Source of the DNA: Sulfuricystis multivorans
GTDB taxonomy: Bacteria; Pseudomonadota; Gammaproteobacteria; Burkholderiales; Rhodocyclaceae
Assembly: GCF_003966565.1 (NCBI RefSeq)
Contig: NZ_AP018718.1
Location: 2,294,001 to 2,358,000 of the forward strand
DNA: 64,000 nt
Direction: 5' to 3'
Below, piece by piece: positions 33,092-42,562 of the stretch. The position numbers were made by a program, and so were the translations under genes. The notes under the pieces are model-generated. The model was not told the origin of the DNA and did not search any database. It was given only the letters and a program-made list of their open reading frames with translations. How positions within the stretch are numbered: the first letter of the stretch is position 1; each line of letters opens with the position of its first letter.

Positions 33092-35070
33092 TACTCCGCC
33101 GGATCGACATCGAGGTGCCAGCGTAGATCGCGCGGCGCCTTGAAGCCGTAGAGCGTGGTCAGCCAGGCATCGAGGAAGGCGTGCAGTCTCGGCCGGCTGG
33201 TCGATTCGATCAAAACTTGCGCGCGCTCGCGGCTTTTCAGACGGAAAAGCCGCATCGGCACCGGGTCATAAAGCGTCACATCGGCAAGACTCGGCGCTCG
33301 CGAGACGGCATCCTTCAGGAAGGCGAGTGCATCATCGAGCGCATGCGCCTCGGCGCGCAAGATCGCCTGGTGGGAAAACGGCGGAAAGCCCGCCGCCTGG
33401 CGCTCATCGAGCTGCTGGCGGGCGAATGAGACATAGTCGTGGCCGATGAGCGCCTGATAGAGCGGATGATCCGGGTATTCGGTCTGGATCAGCACCTCGC
33501 CGGGTAGCCGATGGCGGCCACAGCGGCCGCCCACCTGCATGAGCTGGGCAAACAGCCGCTCGGGAGCGCGAAAGTCGGCGGCGAACAACGCCGCATCGGC
33601 GCCGACGACGCCGACGAGCGTGAGGTTTGGAAAATCATGCCCCTTGGCAAGCATCTGGGTGCCGACGAGGATATCGGCCTCTCCGCCGTGGATCGCGGCC
33701 AGGAGCGTCTGCCATTTCTTCGGCGAGTCGGCCGAGTCGCGGTCGATGCGCAGGATGCGTGCATCGGGAAAGAGGGTGGCGAGGCGTTCTTCGAGCCGCT
33801 GCGTGCCGCGGCCGAACGGCTGGATGTCGAGGTTGCCGCAGTCGGGGCAGGCGCGCGGGATGGGCGCTTCGAGGCCGCAGTGATGGCAGCGTAGCCGCCG
33901 GTCCGCCAGATGCAGCACCAGATTCGCCGCGCAACGCCGGCAGCGCGAGATCCAGCCGCAGGCCGGACAGGCGAGCACCGGGGCATAGCCCCGCCGGTTG
34001 AGGAAGACCAGGCTCTGCTCGCGCCGATGCAAGCGAACGCTCAGCGCCTCGATCAGCTCCTGGCTCAGGCCGTCCTGCAGTGTCTGCTTGCGTGTATCGA
34101 CGGTGACGACCGTGGGCAGCTCGGCAGCGGCGAATGCACGCTCGGGCAGCGCGAGCAGGGTGTAACGGCCGCTCATCGCGTGGTAGAAGGTTTCGAGCGA
34201 CGGAGTGGCCGAGCCCAGCACGATCGGCACGTTCCTTAGCCGGGCGCGCCAGATCGCCACGTCGCGCGCCGAATAGCGCAGCCCTTCCTGCTGCTTGAAC
34301 GAAGCGTCGTGTTCTTCATCGACGACGATCAAACCGAGCCGCGGCAGCGGCATGAACACGGCGAGCCGTGTGCCGAGCACGATGTCGGCCTCGCCCGTGA
34401 GCGCGGCGAGGAAGGCACGGGCGCGCGCGGCATCACTGACGCCACTGTGGGCGGCGACGATCCGCGCTGCCGGAAAACGGTCGCGCACGCGGCCTTCGAG
34501 CTGCGGTGTGAGCGCGATTTCCGGCACCAGCATCAACGCCTGGCCGCCCTTGGCCAGTACCGCCTCGATCGCGCGCAGGTAGACCTCGGTCTTGCCGCTG
34601 CCGGTCACCCCGTGCAACAGGAAGGTCGCGAAGCCCGTGGCGCCGCCGATCGCATCGATCGCAGCCTGCTGGTCGGCGGTCGGGTCGTAGCCGGCCGGGG
34701 ATGCCGTCTTTCCAGCGCCGACTTTCGGCTTCGGCTCGCGCGGTCGTTTGCCGCGGCGCATCAGCGGCGGCAGCGCGAACGCCATCACCTGACCGAGCGG
34801 ATGGTGGTAGTACTGGGCGCAAAATCGGCACAGCTCGAGCCATTCCTGCGGCAGCACCGGCAAGGTGGCAACGGGTTCGGCGGTCTTGAGCCTTTCCACC
34901 GGCTGATCGCTATGCGCGATTTCGCCAACCACCACGCCGATCTTGCTGGGCTTGCCAGAGGAGCCGAAGGGGACTTTGACCAGCCTTCCGGCAGGATCGC
35001 CCGCGCCTTCGAGACGGTAATCGAACAGCCGGGGCACCGGCAGATCGAGGGCGACCTGGACCAGCCTCAC
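33088..35070 (-). CDS. priA: Primosomal protein N' (replication restart helicase PriA)
   Basis: 660 residues. An N-terminal DNA-binding domain (VQVALDLPVPRLFDY) precedes a helicase with Walker A GVTGSGKTEVYLRA, VDEEHDASFKQQEGLRYSARD and SATPSLET. Eight zinc-binding cysteines lie in CPACGWISRCRRC and CHHCG...CPDCG, and the C-terminal motifs GTQMLAKGHDFPN and LMQVGGRCGR are intact. It reloads replisomes at stalled forks. A dispersed repeat (34701-34728) encodes KVGAGKTAS in the linker before the helicase domain. The stop codon lies within the adjacent inverted-repeat element. Confidence 0.95.
   Translation of the reverse strand: MRLVQVALDLPVPRLFDYRLEGAGDPAGRLVKVPFGSSGKPSKIGVVVGEIAHSDQPVERLKTAEPVATLPVLPQEWLELCRFCAQYYHHPLGQVMAFALPPLMRRGKRPREPKPKVGAGKTASPAGYDPTADQQAAIDAIGGATGFATFLLHGVTGSGKTEVYLRAIEAVLAKGGQALMLVPEIALTPQLEGRVRDRFPAARIVAAHSGVSDAARARAFLAALTGEADIVLGTRLAVFMPLPRLGLIVVDEEHDASFKQQEGLRYSARDVAIWRARLRNVPIVLGSATPSLETFYHAMSGRYTLLALPERAFAAAELPTVVTVDTRKQTLQDGLSQELIEALSVRLHRREQSLVFLNRRGYAPVLACPACGWISRCRRCAANLVLHLADRRLRCHHCGLEAPIPRACPDCGNLDIQPFGRGTQRLEERLATLFPDARILRIDRDSADSPKKWQTLLAAIHGGEADILVGTQMLAKGHDFPNLTLVGVVGADAALFAADFRAPERLFAQLMQVGGRCGRHRLPGEVLIQTEYPDHPLYQALIGHDYVSFARQQLDERQAAGFPPFSHQAILRAEAHALDDALAFLKDAVSRAPSLADVTLYDPVPMRLFRLKSRERAQVLIESTSRPRLHAFLDAWLTTLYGFKAPRDLRWHLDVDPAEY
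34701..34728 (+). repeat. Dispersed ~25-bp repeat inside priA linker
   Basis: ATGCCGTCTTTCCAGCGCCG then ACTTTCGG. It is read on the minus strand as KVGAGKTAS, at the junction between the DNA-binding and helicase domains. Confidence 0.75.
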
Positions 35071-35152
35071 TTAGCGAAGCTCCTTCGAGAAAAACTACGC
35101 AATCGCCTTCAATCGATTGCTTGGAAAGCTTTTTTTCATCCCCAGCCCAGCC

Positions 35153-35337
35153 TGTGGATAATTTTGTGAACAACTCCTGGCGAAAACGGCCGGAGAGCCG
35201 CCTTAGCCCACCAAAGCCATAGATTTCATACGCATGGAATGTTATTTCTCATTTATTATCATTAAGTTATCTTGAACGTACTCTTCGCCGAGCGAAAAAC
35301 CGCTGGCAAATCATGGGGATCGTGATTCTGTGCATAA
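35153..35337. other. DnaA-box-containing AT-rich spacer between priA and hemE
   Basis: The 360-bp gap (35071-35430) has no gene. It holds one perfect DnaA box (TGTGGATAA, 35153-35161), a two-mismatch box (TGTGAACAA, 35165-35173) and a one-mismatch box (TGTGCATAA, 35329-35337). These surround an unusually AT-rich stretch (35220-35278, including TTATTTCTCATTTATTATC). The arrangement resembles a replication origin or a DnaA-controlled promoter region. dnaA itself is not in the window, so the role is open. Confidence 0.4.
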
Positions 35338-35405
35338 CTCGGCTCCCGTGATTGCCGGAAAGCCCGTCAGCCGGGGTTTCGCGGCGGGTGGTCACTCAGA
35401 TTGCC

Positions 35406-35426
35406 GGCGGGAAGTGGGTTCCCGCC
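35406..35426. terminator. Hairpin downstream of hemE, no T-tract
   Basis: GGCGGGAA / TTCCCGCC stem (8 bp) with GTGGG loop, 4 bp after the hemE stop. Without a U-run it is at best a weak intrinsic terminator or an mRNA 3'-end stabiliser. Confidence 0.4.
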
Positions 35427-35430
35427 CACC

Positions 35431-36489
35431 TCATTTCCGGACGTAGCGGTGAACGGTTTCGACCAGCACTGCGACATTGTCCGGCGGGGTGTGCTGATGG
35501 ATGCCGTGGCCCAGGTTGAAAACGTGGCCAGTCATCCCGCCGCCAAAGCTTTCCAGCACTCGTGTCGCCTCACGGGCGACGGCTTCGGGTGAGGCGAACA
35601 GCGCGATCGGGTCCATGTTGCCTTGCAGCGCCACCTTCTCGCCGACACGGTGGCGCGCCTCGCCCAGATGGGTCGTCCAATCCAGACCCACCGCATCGCA
35701 GCCGCAAGCGGCGATCGCTTCGAGCCACTGACCGCCGCCTTTCGTGAACACGATACAGGGCACCCGCTCGCCATCGCGGGTCTTTGTCAAGCCCTCGATC
35801 ACGCGCTCGATGTAGGCGAGCGAGAACTCGCGGAATGCGGCATGCGACAGCGCGCCGCCCCAGGTGTCGAAAATCTGCACTGCCTGGACACCGCATTCGA
35901 TCTGGGCGTTCAGATAGCGCGTCACCGCCTCGGCATTCACCTCGAGGACGCGATGCAACAGATCCGGACGGTCATAGAGCATCGTCTTGACGGTACGAAA
36001 ATCGTCCGAAGAGCCGCCTTCGACCATGTAACAGGCGAGCGTGAACGGCGAGCCGGAAAAGCCGATCAGCGGCACGCTGTTATTGAGCGCGCGGCGAATC
36101 TCGGCCACTGCGTCGAGCACATAGCGCAGGTGATCGTAGGGATCCGGGGCGGCCAAGTCGCGGATCGCCCATTCCTCGCGCAAGGGTCGCTCGAACTTCG
36201 GGCCTTCGCCATCGGAAAAATATAGTCCCAGACCCATCGCGTCGGGAATGGTGAGGATGTCCGAAAACAGGATCGCCGCATCCAGATCGTAGCGCGCCAG
36301 CGGTTGCAGGGTCACTTCGCAGGCGAGACTGGGCGTCTTGCACAATTCCAGAAAGCTGCCGGCACGCTTGCGGGTTTCGCAATACTCGGGCAGATAACGT
36401 CCCGCCTGGCGCATCAGCCACACGGGGGTGCGGGTGGTGGGTTCGCGCAGCAGGGCGCGCAGAAAATCGTCGTTTTCGGGACGGGCCAT
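35431..36489 (-). CDS. hemE: Uroporphyrinogen decarboxylase
   Basis: 352 residues. The signature [16 protein letters not shown] contains the substrate-binding Arg residues; [17 protein letters not shown] and [15 protein letters not shown] are further HemE motifs, and [16 protein letters not shown] ends the barrel. It decarboxylates uroporphyrinogen III to coproporphyrinogen III in heme synthesis. It is next to priA, a pairing seen in other betaproteobacteria. Confidence 0.96.
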   Translation of the reverse strand: MARPENDDFLRALLREPTTRTPVWLMRQAGRYLPEYCETRKRAGSFLELCKTPSLACEVTLQPLARYDLDAAILFSDILTIPDAMGLGLYFSDGEGPKFERPLREEWAIRDLAAPDPYDHLRYVLDAVAEIRRALNNSVPLIGFSGSPFTLACYMVEGGSSDDFRTVKTMLYDRPDLLHRVLEVNAEAVTRYLNAQIECGVQAVQIFDTWGGALSHAAFREFSLAYIERVIEGLTKTRDGERVPCIVFTKGGGQWLEAIAACGCDAVGLDWTTHLGEARHRVGEKVALQGNMDPIALFASPEAVAREATRVLESFGGGMTGHVFNLGHGIHQHTPPDNVAVLVETVHRYVRK

Positions 36490-36589
36490 TTCGAAAATCC
36501 CCTATGGAGAAATCGAATTATCGCATGCTGGTCTTGCCGAAATCGCGGACAATGCGGAGCATGCAGCGGCGTGAGAAAGGGAAGCTTCC

Positions 36590-37732
36590 ATGGCAACCAG
36601 ACAGATCGGCATCCTGACCGCCGGCGGCGACAGCCCCGGCCTGAACGCAGCGATCCGCGGTGTCGGCAAGGCGGCGATGGGTTATTACAAAATGCACCTG
36701 ATCGGCTTTCGCGACGGCTTCCGCGGCCTGATGGAAAACCGCACGATGGCGCTCGACGGCGGCCAGCTCTCCGGCATCCTCACGCTCGGCGGCACGATCC
36801 TCGGCACCAGCCGCGACAAGCCGCACAAGATGCCGGTCGGCGGCAAGATGCTGGACATGACCGATGCGATCGTCGCCAACTATCATGAGCATCACCTCGA
36901 CTGCCTCGTCTGCCTGGGCGGCGGCGGCACATTGAAAAATGCGCTGCGCCTCAAGAAACGGGGCCTCAATGTGATCAACCTGCCGAAGACCATCGACAAC
37001 GACGTCTGGGGCACCGATACCACCTTCGGCTTCGATACCGCGCTTTCCATCGCCACCGAGTGCATCGACCGCCTGCACAGCACCGCGCACAGCCATCACC
37101 GCATCATCGTCGTCGAGATCATGGGGCATCGTGCCGGCTGGCTGGCGCTCGGCGCCGGTATCGCCGGCGGCGCCGACGTGATCCTGATCCCGGAGATCCC
37201 CTACGAGGTCGACAGCATCGCCGAGGCGATCCGCGAGCGGGTCAATGGAGGCAAGCCTTTCTCGATCGTCGCGGTCGCCGAGGGCGCGGTCTCGAAGCAG
37301 GATCTGGCGGCGATCGCTGCGGCGAAACAGCAGAAGAAGGCCGCCAAGGGGAAGATGAAGAAGGCAGCCAAACTCGCCAGCAAGATGGACGACAGCGAGG
37401 CCGATGCCGCCGAGCTGATCTACGCCAGCCGCACGCTCAGGCTCGCCCGCCAGCTCGAAAAGCTCACCGGACTCGAAGCGCGCCTGACCATCCTCGGCCA
37501 CTTGCAGCGCGGCGGCACGCCCTCGGCAGCCGACCGCATCCTCGCCACCCGGCTCGGTACCGCCGCCGCCGACTTGATCGCCAAAGGTCATTACGGCGTG
37601 CTGGTCGCGGCACGGGGCGAGGGCACGCGGCCGCTGCCGATCGAAGAGGTCGCCGGCAAGGTGAAGACCGTGCCCCCTGATCATCCGCTGATCCTCTCGG
37701 CGCGGCGGGTCGGTACGAATTTCGGCGATTGA
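36590..37732 (+). CDS. 6-phosphofructokinase (PfkA family, atypical phosphoryl-donor motif)
   Basis: 380 residues, longer than the ~320 of E. coli PfkA. The N-terminal loop is [18 protein letters not shown]. The donor-specificity loop reads [12 protein letters not shown] instead of GGDGS (ATP) or GGDD (PPi). The substrate motif is PKTIDND, with the Lys found in PPi-dependent and related long forms. [16 protein letters not shown] and [15 protein letters not shown] complete the active site. A Lys/Ala-rich insertion ([19 protein letters not shown]) precedes the C-terminal part. The donor, ATP or PPi, is not certain. It has a GGGAAG-like ribosome-binding site. Confidence 0.85.
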   Translation: MATRQIGILTAGGDSPGLNAAIRGVGKAAMGYYKMHLIGFRDGFRGLMENRTMALDGGQLSGILTLGGTILGTSRDKPHKMPVGGKMLDMTDAIVANYHEHHLDCLVCLGGGGTLKNALRLKKRGLNVINLPKTIDNDVWGTDTTFGFDTALSIATECIDRLHSTAHSHHRIIVVEIMGHRAGWLALGAGIAGGADVILIPEIPYEVDSIAEAIRERVNGGKPFSIVAVAEGAVSKQDLAAIAAAKQQKKAAKGKMKKAAKLASKMDDSEADAAELIYASRTLRLARQLEKLTGLEARLTILGHLQRGGTPSAADRILATRLGTAAADLIAKGHYGVLVAARGEGTRPLPIEEVAGKVKTVPPDHPLILSARRVGTNFGD

Positions 37733-37734
37733 TC

Positions 37735-38310
37735 GTGGAAGCGTTCCTGATCTCCACCGGCATCGTCGCCTTGGCCGAAGTCGGTGACAAGACGCAGCTG
37801 CTCGCGCTCGTCCTCGCCGCCAAGTTCCGCCGTCCCTGGCCGATCGTCGCCGGCATCTTCGTCGCCACCCTAGCGAACCACGCGCTCGCCGGTGCGCTCG
37901 GCGTGGCAGTGGCCGCCCTGTTCGCGCCCGAGACGCTGCGATGGCTGCTCGGCCTGTCCTTCATCGGCATGGCCATCTGGCTGTTCATTCCCGATGAGGT
38001 CGATGAGGAAAAGACGCGGCTTGCCCGCCTGGGCGTGTTCGGGACGACGCTGACGGCCTTTTTCTTGGCCGAGATGGGCGACAAGACGCAAATCGCCACG
38101 GTCGCGCTGGCGGCGCAGTTCGGCTCGGTCATGGCTGTTGTTCTCGGCACCACGCTGGGCATGATGATCGCGAACGTGCCTGCCGTGCTGCTCGGCAGCC
38201 GCATCGCCCACGCGCTGCCGGAAAAACCGATCCATGCGCTCGCCGCGGCGATCTTCCTCGCGCTGGGCGTTGCCACGCTGCTGGGCTTTGGCGAGCGCTT
38301 CGGACTGTAA
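37735..38310 (+). CDS. TMEM165/GDT1 family cation exporter (UPF0016)
   Basis: 191 residues with six transmembrane helices in two repeats, each carrying the E-x-G-D-K-T signature: ALAEVGDKTQLLAL and FLAEMGDKTQIATV. Bacterial members export Mn2+ or exchange Ca2+/Mn2+ for protons. GTG 37735 is preferred because homologues start at MEAFLISTG; TTG 37729, overlapping the phosphofructokinase stop, is an alternative. It is probably co-transcribed with the phosphofructokinase gene. Confidence 0.88.
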   Translation: MEAFLISTGIVALAEVGDKTQLLALVLAAKFRRPWPIVAGIFVATLANHALAGALGVAVAALFAPETLRWLLGLSFIGMAIWLFIPDEVDEEKTRLARLGVFGTTLTAFFLAEMGDKTQIATVALAAQFGSVMAVVLGTTLGMMIANVPAVLLGSRIAHALPEKPIHALAAAIFLALGVATLLGFGERFGL

Positions 38311-38311
38311 A

Positions 38312-38347
38312 CCCCAGCGGGCAGGCACAAGGCCTGCCCCTACGGGG
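38312..38347. terminator. Bidirectional hairpin between convergent gdt1-type gene and trkH
   Basis: The inner stem GGGCAGGC/GCCTGCCC (38319-38326 with 38332-38339) is nested in an outer CCCC/GGGG pair. It occupies the whole 37-bp gap between two convergent genes. No T-run follows, but the position fits a shared terminator. Confidence 0.5.
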
Positions 38348-39802
38348 CTATTTCTTCCAGAACGCCGGTGTGAATACGACCAGCAGCGTGAAAATCTCCA
38401 GCCGGCCAAGCAGCATCGCGAAGGTGCACACCCAGGTCTGGAAGTCGGAAAGAGACGCATAGGTCGTCGCCGGGCCGACTTCGCCCAAGCCCGGGCCGGT
38501 GTTGTTGATGCTGGCGACGACGGCAGAAAACGCCGTGATGCTGTCCAAGCCCGAAAAGGACATCACCAGGGTCAGCGTCGTCACCGCGACCATATAGACG
38601 AAACCGAAGGCCAGCACCGCGAACAGGATCTTGGCTTCGACCGGCGTGCCCCCGATGCGCACCAGCCACACCGCCTTCGGGTGCATCGCGCGCATCAGCT
38701 CGCGATAGACCTGTTTGAAGAGGATGATCGCGCGCATCATCTTGATCCCGCCGCCGGTCGAGCCGGCGCTGGTGGCAAAGCTGCACAGAAACAGCATCCA
38801 CAGCGGCGCGAAGGCTGGCCAGAGCGCATAGTCGGTGTTCGCATAGCCGGTCGTCGTCGCGATCGAGACGACGTTGAAGGCGGCAAAGCGCAACGCCGTC
38901 GAAAAATCCATATAAACGTCGTGTGCGTAAAGATAAAGGGCGATGCAAAGGACGCTGCCGAGGACGACGACGAGATACCAGCCAAGCTCGGGATCGCGCA
39001 GGTAAGGGCGCAAGCTGCGACCATGCACGGCGAGAAAGTGCGTCGCGAAGTTGACGCCGGCCAGCAGCATGAAGACGATCGCCACCGCTTCGACGGCTGG
39101 CGAATTCCAGTAACCGAAGCTCGCATCGTGACTCGAAAAGCCGCCCAGCCCCATCGTCGTGAAGGCATGCATCACGGCATCGAACCAGCTCATCCCCGCA
39201 AGCCGATAGCCGAGCACGCAGGCGAGCGTGATGCCGGCATAGACCGCCCAGAGGCCCTTCGCGGTATGGGTCATGCGGGGGGTGAGCTGCGCATCCTTCA
39301 TCGGTCCGGGTGTTTCGGCCTTGAACATCTGCCGGCCGCCGATGCCAAGGAGCGGCAGCACCGCGACCGCCAGAACGATCAGGCCCATGCCGCCCAGCCA
39401 GACCAGCATGCCGCGCCAGAGGTTGATCGAGGGCGGCAGCGTATCGAGATGGTCGAGCACGGTTGCGCCGGTCGTCGTCAGCCCCGAGACGGCCTCGAAG
39501 TAGGCATCGGTGAAGGAGATGCCGAGATGGAACACGAACGGCAGACAGGCGAAGGCCGGCAGCAGCGTCCACACCATCACCACCAGCAAAAAGCCGTCGC
39601 GCACCTTGAGCTCGTTGCGGTCGCGGTGTGCCAGCCACCACAGCCACAGGCCGCAGGCCAAAGTCGTCAGAAAAGCCTCGTCATAGGCCGATTCAGCACC
39701 ATCGTGCCAGAGCGAGGAAAACAACACCGGCACCAGCAAGGTCAGCGAAAAGCCCGTCAGCAGAACGCCAAAGACGCGGATCACCGGGAAGAAGCGCTTC
39801 AT
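38348..39802 (-). CDS. trkH: Trk potassium uptake membrane subunit
   Basis: 484 residues, about ten or more transmembrane segments with four pore repeats. The first filter region is EAVSGLTTTGATVLDHLD; others are FTTMGLGGFSSHD, TTTGYANTDYALW and INNTGPGLGEVG. TSAGSTGGGIKMMRA is the typical TrkH block after pore 3. It imports K+ with the NAD-binding regulator TrkA, encoded just upstream. Confidence 0.94.
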   Translation of the reverse strand: MKRFFPVIRVFGVLLTGFSLTLLVPVLFSSLWHDGAESAYDEAFLTTLACGLWLWWLAHRDRNELKVRDGFLLVVMVWTLLPAFACLPFVFHLGISFTDAYFEAVSGLTTTGATVLDHLDTLPPSINLWRGMLVWLGGMGLIVLAVAVLPLLGIGGRQMFKAETPGPMKDAQLTPRMTHTAKGLWAVYAGITLACVLGYRLAGMSWFDAVMHAFTTMGLGGFSSHDASFGYWNSPAVEAVAIVFMLLAGVNFATHFLAVHGRSLRPYLRDPELGWYLVVVLGSVLCIALYLYAHDVYMDFSTALRFAAFNVVSIATTTGYANTDYALWPAFAPLWMLFLCSFATSAGSTGGGIKMMRAIILFKQVYRELMRAMHPKAVWLVRIGGTPVEAKILFAVLAFGFVYMVAVTTLTLVMSFSGLDSITAFSAVVASINNTGPGLGEVGPATTYASLSDFQTWVCTFAMLLGRLEIFTLLVVFTPAFWKK

Positions 39803-39808
39803 GACGGC

Positions 39809-39856
39809 GTCAGAGGAACTGGAAGCCCACCTGTCAGAGGAACTGGAAGCCCACCT
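39809..39856. repeat. Exact 24-bp tandem duplication at the 3' end of trkA
   Basis: GTCAGAGGAACTGGAAGCCC plus ACCT occurs twice back to back (39809-39832 and 39833-39856). The second copy contains the trkA stop codon and last codons. The first fills the spacer before trkH. Confidence 0.95.
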
Positions 39857-41222
39857 GGAACAGCTTCTCGACCTGTGCCACCTCGCGCTTGCGCATGCAG
39901 AAAACGATCACGTGATCCTCGGGCGCGATCACCGTATCGTGATGCGGGATGATCACGCGCCCGCCCACGGTGCCGTCCTGGCGGACGATGGCACCGATGT
40001 GCGCGCCGCGGATCTTCGGCAATTCGTCGATGCGTCGGCCGACGACCTTCGAGGTCTTGCGGTCGCCGTGGGCGATCAGCTCGAGCGCCTCGGCAGCGCC
40101 GCGCCGCAGGCTGTGCACGCGCGCGACGTCACCGCGCCGCACGTGCGTGAGCAGCGGGCCGATCGACACCTGCGCCGGCGACATGCCGATGTCGATCGGC
40201 CCGCCCTGCACCATGTCGGCATAGGCGCGGCGGTTGATCAGCGCCAGCACGCGCTTGCAACCGAGTCGCTTGGCGAGCGACGCCGCCATGATGTTGTCCT
40301 CGTCGTCGTTGGTCAGCGCCAGGAACATGTCGATCTCGTCGATGTTCTCCTGGGAAAGCAGGGTCTCGTCGGTCGCCTCGCCGTGCAACACCAGGGTGCG
40401 GGAAAGCTTGCCGGCGATCGTTTCGGCGCGCCGCCGGTCGACCTCGATCAGCTTCACTTCATAGCGTTCTTCGAGCGTGCGCGCCACACGCAGGCCGATG
40501 TTGCCGCCGCCGGCGATCATCACGCGCTTGACCGGCTCGGCACTGCGCCGTAGTTCGGTGAGCACCAGGCGGATGTATTGGCTGTCGGCGAGCAGGAAGA
40601 CTTCATCGCCTTGCTCGATGACCGTGTCGCCGTCCGGATCGACCGGCTGATGCTCGCGAAAGATCGCGGCGATGCGCGCATCCACGCCGGGCGGCAGGTG
40701 CGCGCGCATCGCGCGGATCGGCTGACCGACCAGCAGCCCGTCCTGCTTCGCACGTACGCCGACCAGGGTCACCTTGCCATTGGCGAATTCGAGCACTTGC
40801 AGCGCGCCGGGAAATTCGATCAGCTTGGCGATGTATTCGGTGATGTCCTGTTCCGGGCAGATCGCGTAATCGACCGCGAAGTTCTCGTTGGCGAGCAGCA
40901 CCGGGTCGAGCAGATCGGGCGAGCGCAGACGGGCGATGCGCGTGGTGACGGAAAACAGGCTCCTGGCGATCTTGCAGGCCACCAGATTGGTCTGGTCGGA
41001 CTGCGTGACTGCGACGAGCAGGTCCGTGTCCTCGATGCCGGCTTCGCGCAGCACCGATGGATAGGCGGCGTTGCCCGTCACCGTGCGCACATCGAGCCGG
41101 TCGGCAAGCTGCGCGAGCGCCTCGTGATTCTGATCGACGACGGTGATGTCATTGGCCTCCGAGGCGAGCGCCTCGGCGACGGAGGCGCCGACCTGACCGG
41201 CGCCGAGGATGAGGATTTTCAT
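39834..41222 (-). CDS. trkA: Trk system potassium uptake regulator TrkA
   Basis: 462 residues with two RCK (NAD-binding) halves. The first is ILILGAGQVGASVAEALA; the second is VMIAGGGNIGLRVARTLEE. Each half is followed by a TrkA-C domain, the last including APEDHVIVFCM. It gates TrkH according to nucleotide binding. The start overlaps the NtrX-like stop by ATGA, so ntrX–trkA–trkH is one transcriptional unit. Confidence 0.95.
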   Translation of the reverse strand: MKILILGAGQVGASVAEALASEANDITVVDQNHEALAQLADRLDVRTVTGNAAYPSVLREAGIEDTDLLVAVTQSDQTNLVACKIARSLFSVTTRIARLRSPDLLDPVLLANENFAVDYAICPEQDITEYIAKLIEFPGALQVLEFANGKVTLVGVRAKQDGLLVGQPIRAMRAHLPPGVDARIAAIFREHQPVDPDGDTVIEQGDEVFLLADSQYIRLVLTELRRSAEPVKRVMIAGGGNIGLRVARTLEERYEVKLIEVDRRRAETIAGKLSRTLVLHGEATDETLLSQENIDEIDMFLALTNDDEDNIMAASLAKRLGCKRVLALINRRAYADMVQGGPIDIGMSPAQVSIGPLLTHVRRGDVARVHSLRRGAAEALELIAHGDRKTSKVVGRRIDELPKIRGAHIGAIVRQDGTVGGRVIIPHHDTVIAPEDHVIVFCMRKREVAQVEKLFQVGFQFL

Positions 41223-42475
41223 TCTTCTTCTTTGGTGGCGTTGCGCAAGCCCAGGTCTTTCAGCTTGCGATACAGGTGCGTGCGTTCGAGACCGGTCTTT
41301 TCGGAAAGTCGTGTCATGCTGCCGCCATCGACGCGCAAATGGTGCTCGAAGTAGAGCCGTTCGAACAGCTCGCGCGCTTGCTTGAGCGGCATTTCGAACA
41401 TTTCCGGCAACAGGCCAGGCGGAATCTCCGGCGCCACGGCCAGTCCAGGCGCGAGCAGATGCTCGGCCTCTTCGACGCCGATTTCCTCGTCGAGCGCAGC
41501 CAGCGCCAGCGACTTCAAGGCGCTGCGCAGCTCAGGATATCCCTCCGGCCACGAATACTGGCGCAACGCATTCTGCGCCGCGACCGACAGGCGTCTGAGC
41601 GGCGCCTCGCCGGCTTCGGCGAGCTGCGCCAGTAGATGCGTGGCGAGATCGGGAATCTCGTCCTTGAGCTCCGCGAACGACGGCAAGCCGATGCTGACCT
41701 CGAACAGACGGTCGATGACGGCAGCGTCCCAGCCATGCTCGCTGAGTGCGCTGGCGGTGTGTGTCGTCGCCGCGACGAGGCGCAGGTTATGGCGTTCGAG
41801 ACGTTCGAGCGCGAAAGCGAGGTTCTTCTGCTGCAGGCGCGTCAATTTCGCCAGCTCGCCGCAGTAGAGCACCCCGCCGCTGGCCTGGGCAAGCATGTCG
41901 AGCGAGATCGGGCTGGAATCCTGACCAAGGTCGACCCAGGGTTTGCCCGGAATCTGCAGCGTGCGCGCAGAAAGCTCGACGATCGAGGCTGGCGGCGCGC
42001 GCAGCAGCACCGAGCGGCTCTTGGCCGCCAGCTGCTCGAGGCGCCGGCGCAGGTCTTTGAGCAGTGCCGAACGCGGGAAGGCAGCCAGGGTGAGTGCCGA
42101 GCCGGTTTTCGGATGATGTTCGAGCCCCTGCTTCACCGCAGCAAGCAGCTTTTGCAGGCTGATCGGTTTTTCGAGGAAGCCGACCGCGCCGATCTTCGTC
42201 GCCTCGACCGCGGTTTCGATCGTCGCATGACCGGACATCATCACCACCGGCATGTTGAGCTTGCCGGCCGCCGCCCATTCCTTGAGCAGCGTCACCCCAT
42301 CGGTATCGGGCATCCAGATGTCGAGCAAGACGAGATCGGGGCGATGACTATCGCGGATGGCGCGGGCCGCAGCCGCATTTTCTGCAGTGACGACATCGTG
42401 CCCCTCGTCGGTGAGGATCTCGGAGAGCAGCTCGCGGATGCCGACTTCGTCGTCGACGACCAGAATCTGGGACAT
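41219..42475 (-). CDS. NtrX-like response regulator with degenerate sigma-54 AAA+ domain
   Basis: 418 residues. The receiver domain is intact (ILVVDDEVGIRELLSEIL, LVLLDIWMPDTDG, MMSGHAT, FLEKPI). The central domain aligns in layout with NtrC-family AAA+ modules, but the Walker A Gly-rich loop is missing (VLLRAPPASIVELSARTL in its place) and there is no GAFTGA sigma-54 contact loop. A Fis-type helix-turn-helix remains at the C-terminus (SMTRLSEKTGLERTHLYRKL). It cannot activate sigma-54 in the usual way; it more likely acts as a DNA-binding repressor or activator. It lies downstream of the NtrY-like kinase. Confidence 0.88.
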   Translation of the reverse strand: MSQILVVDDEVGIRELLSEILTDEGHDVVTAENAAAARAIRDSHRPDLVLLDIWMPDTDGVTLLKEWAAAGKLNMPVVMMSGHATIETAVEATKIGAVGFLEKPISLQKLLAAVKQGLEHHPKTGSALTLAAFPRSALLKDLRRRLEQLAAKSRSVLLRAPPASIVELSARTLQIPGKPWVDLGQDSSPISLDMLAQASGGVLYCGELAKLTRLQQKNLAFALERLERHNLRLVAATTHTASALSEHGWDAAVIDRLFEVSIGLPSFAELKDEIPDLATHLLAQLAEAGEAPLRRLSVAAQNALRQYSWPEGYPELRSALKSLALAALDEEIGVEEAEHLLAPGLAVAPEIPPGLLPEMFEMPLKQARELFERLYFEHHLRVDGGSMTRLSEKTGLERTHLYRKLKDLGLRNATKEEE

Positions 42476-42562
42476 GTCTGCAGATTATCGCGAAAAATTA
42501 CGCCGTGCCATAGAAATCAGAGGAGCTTTCAGCCCTGCAAACGCCGCGATCGTCTTGGCTAT

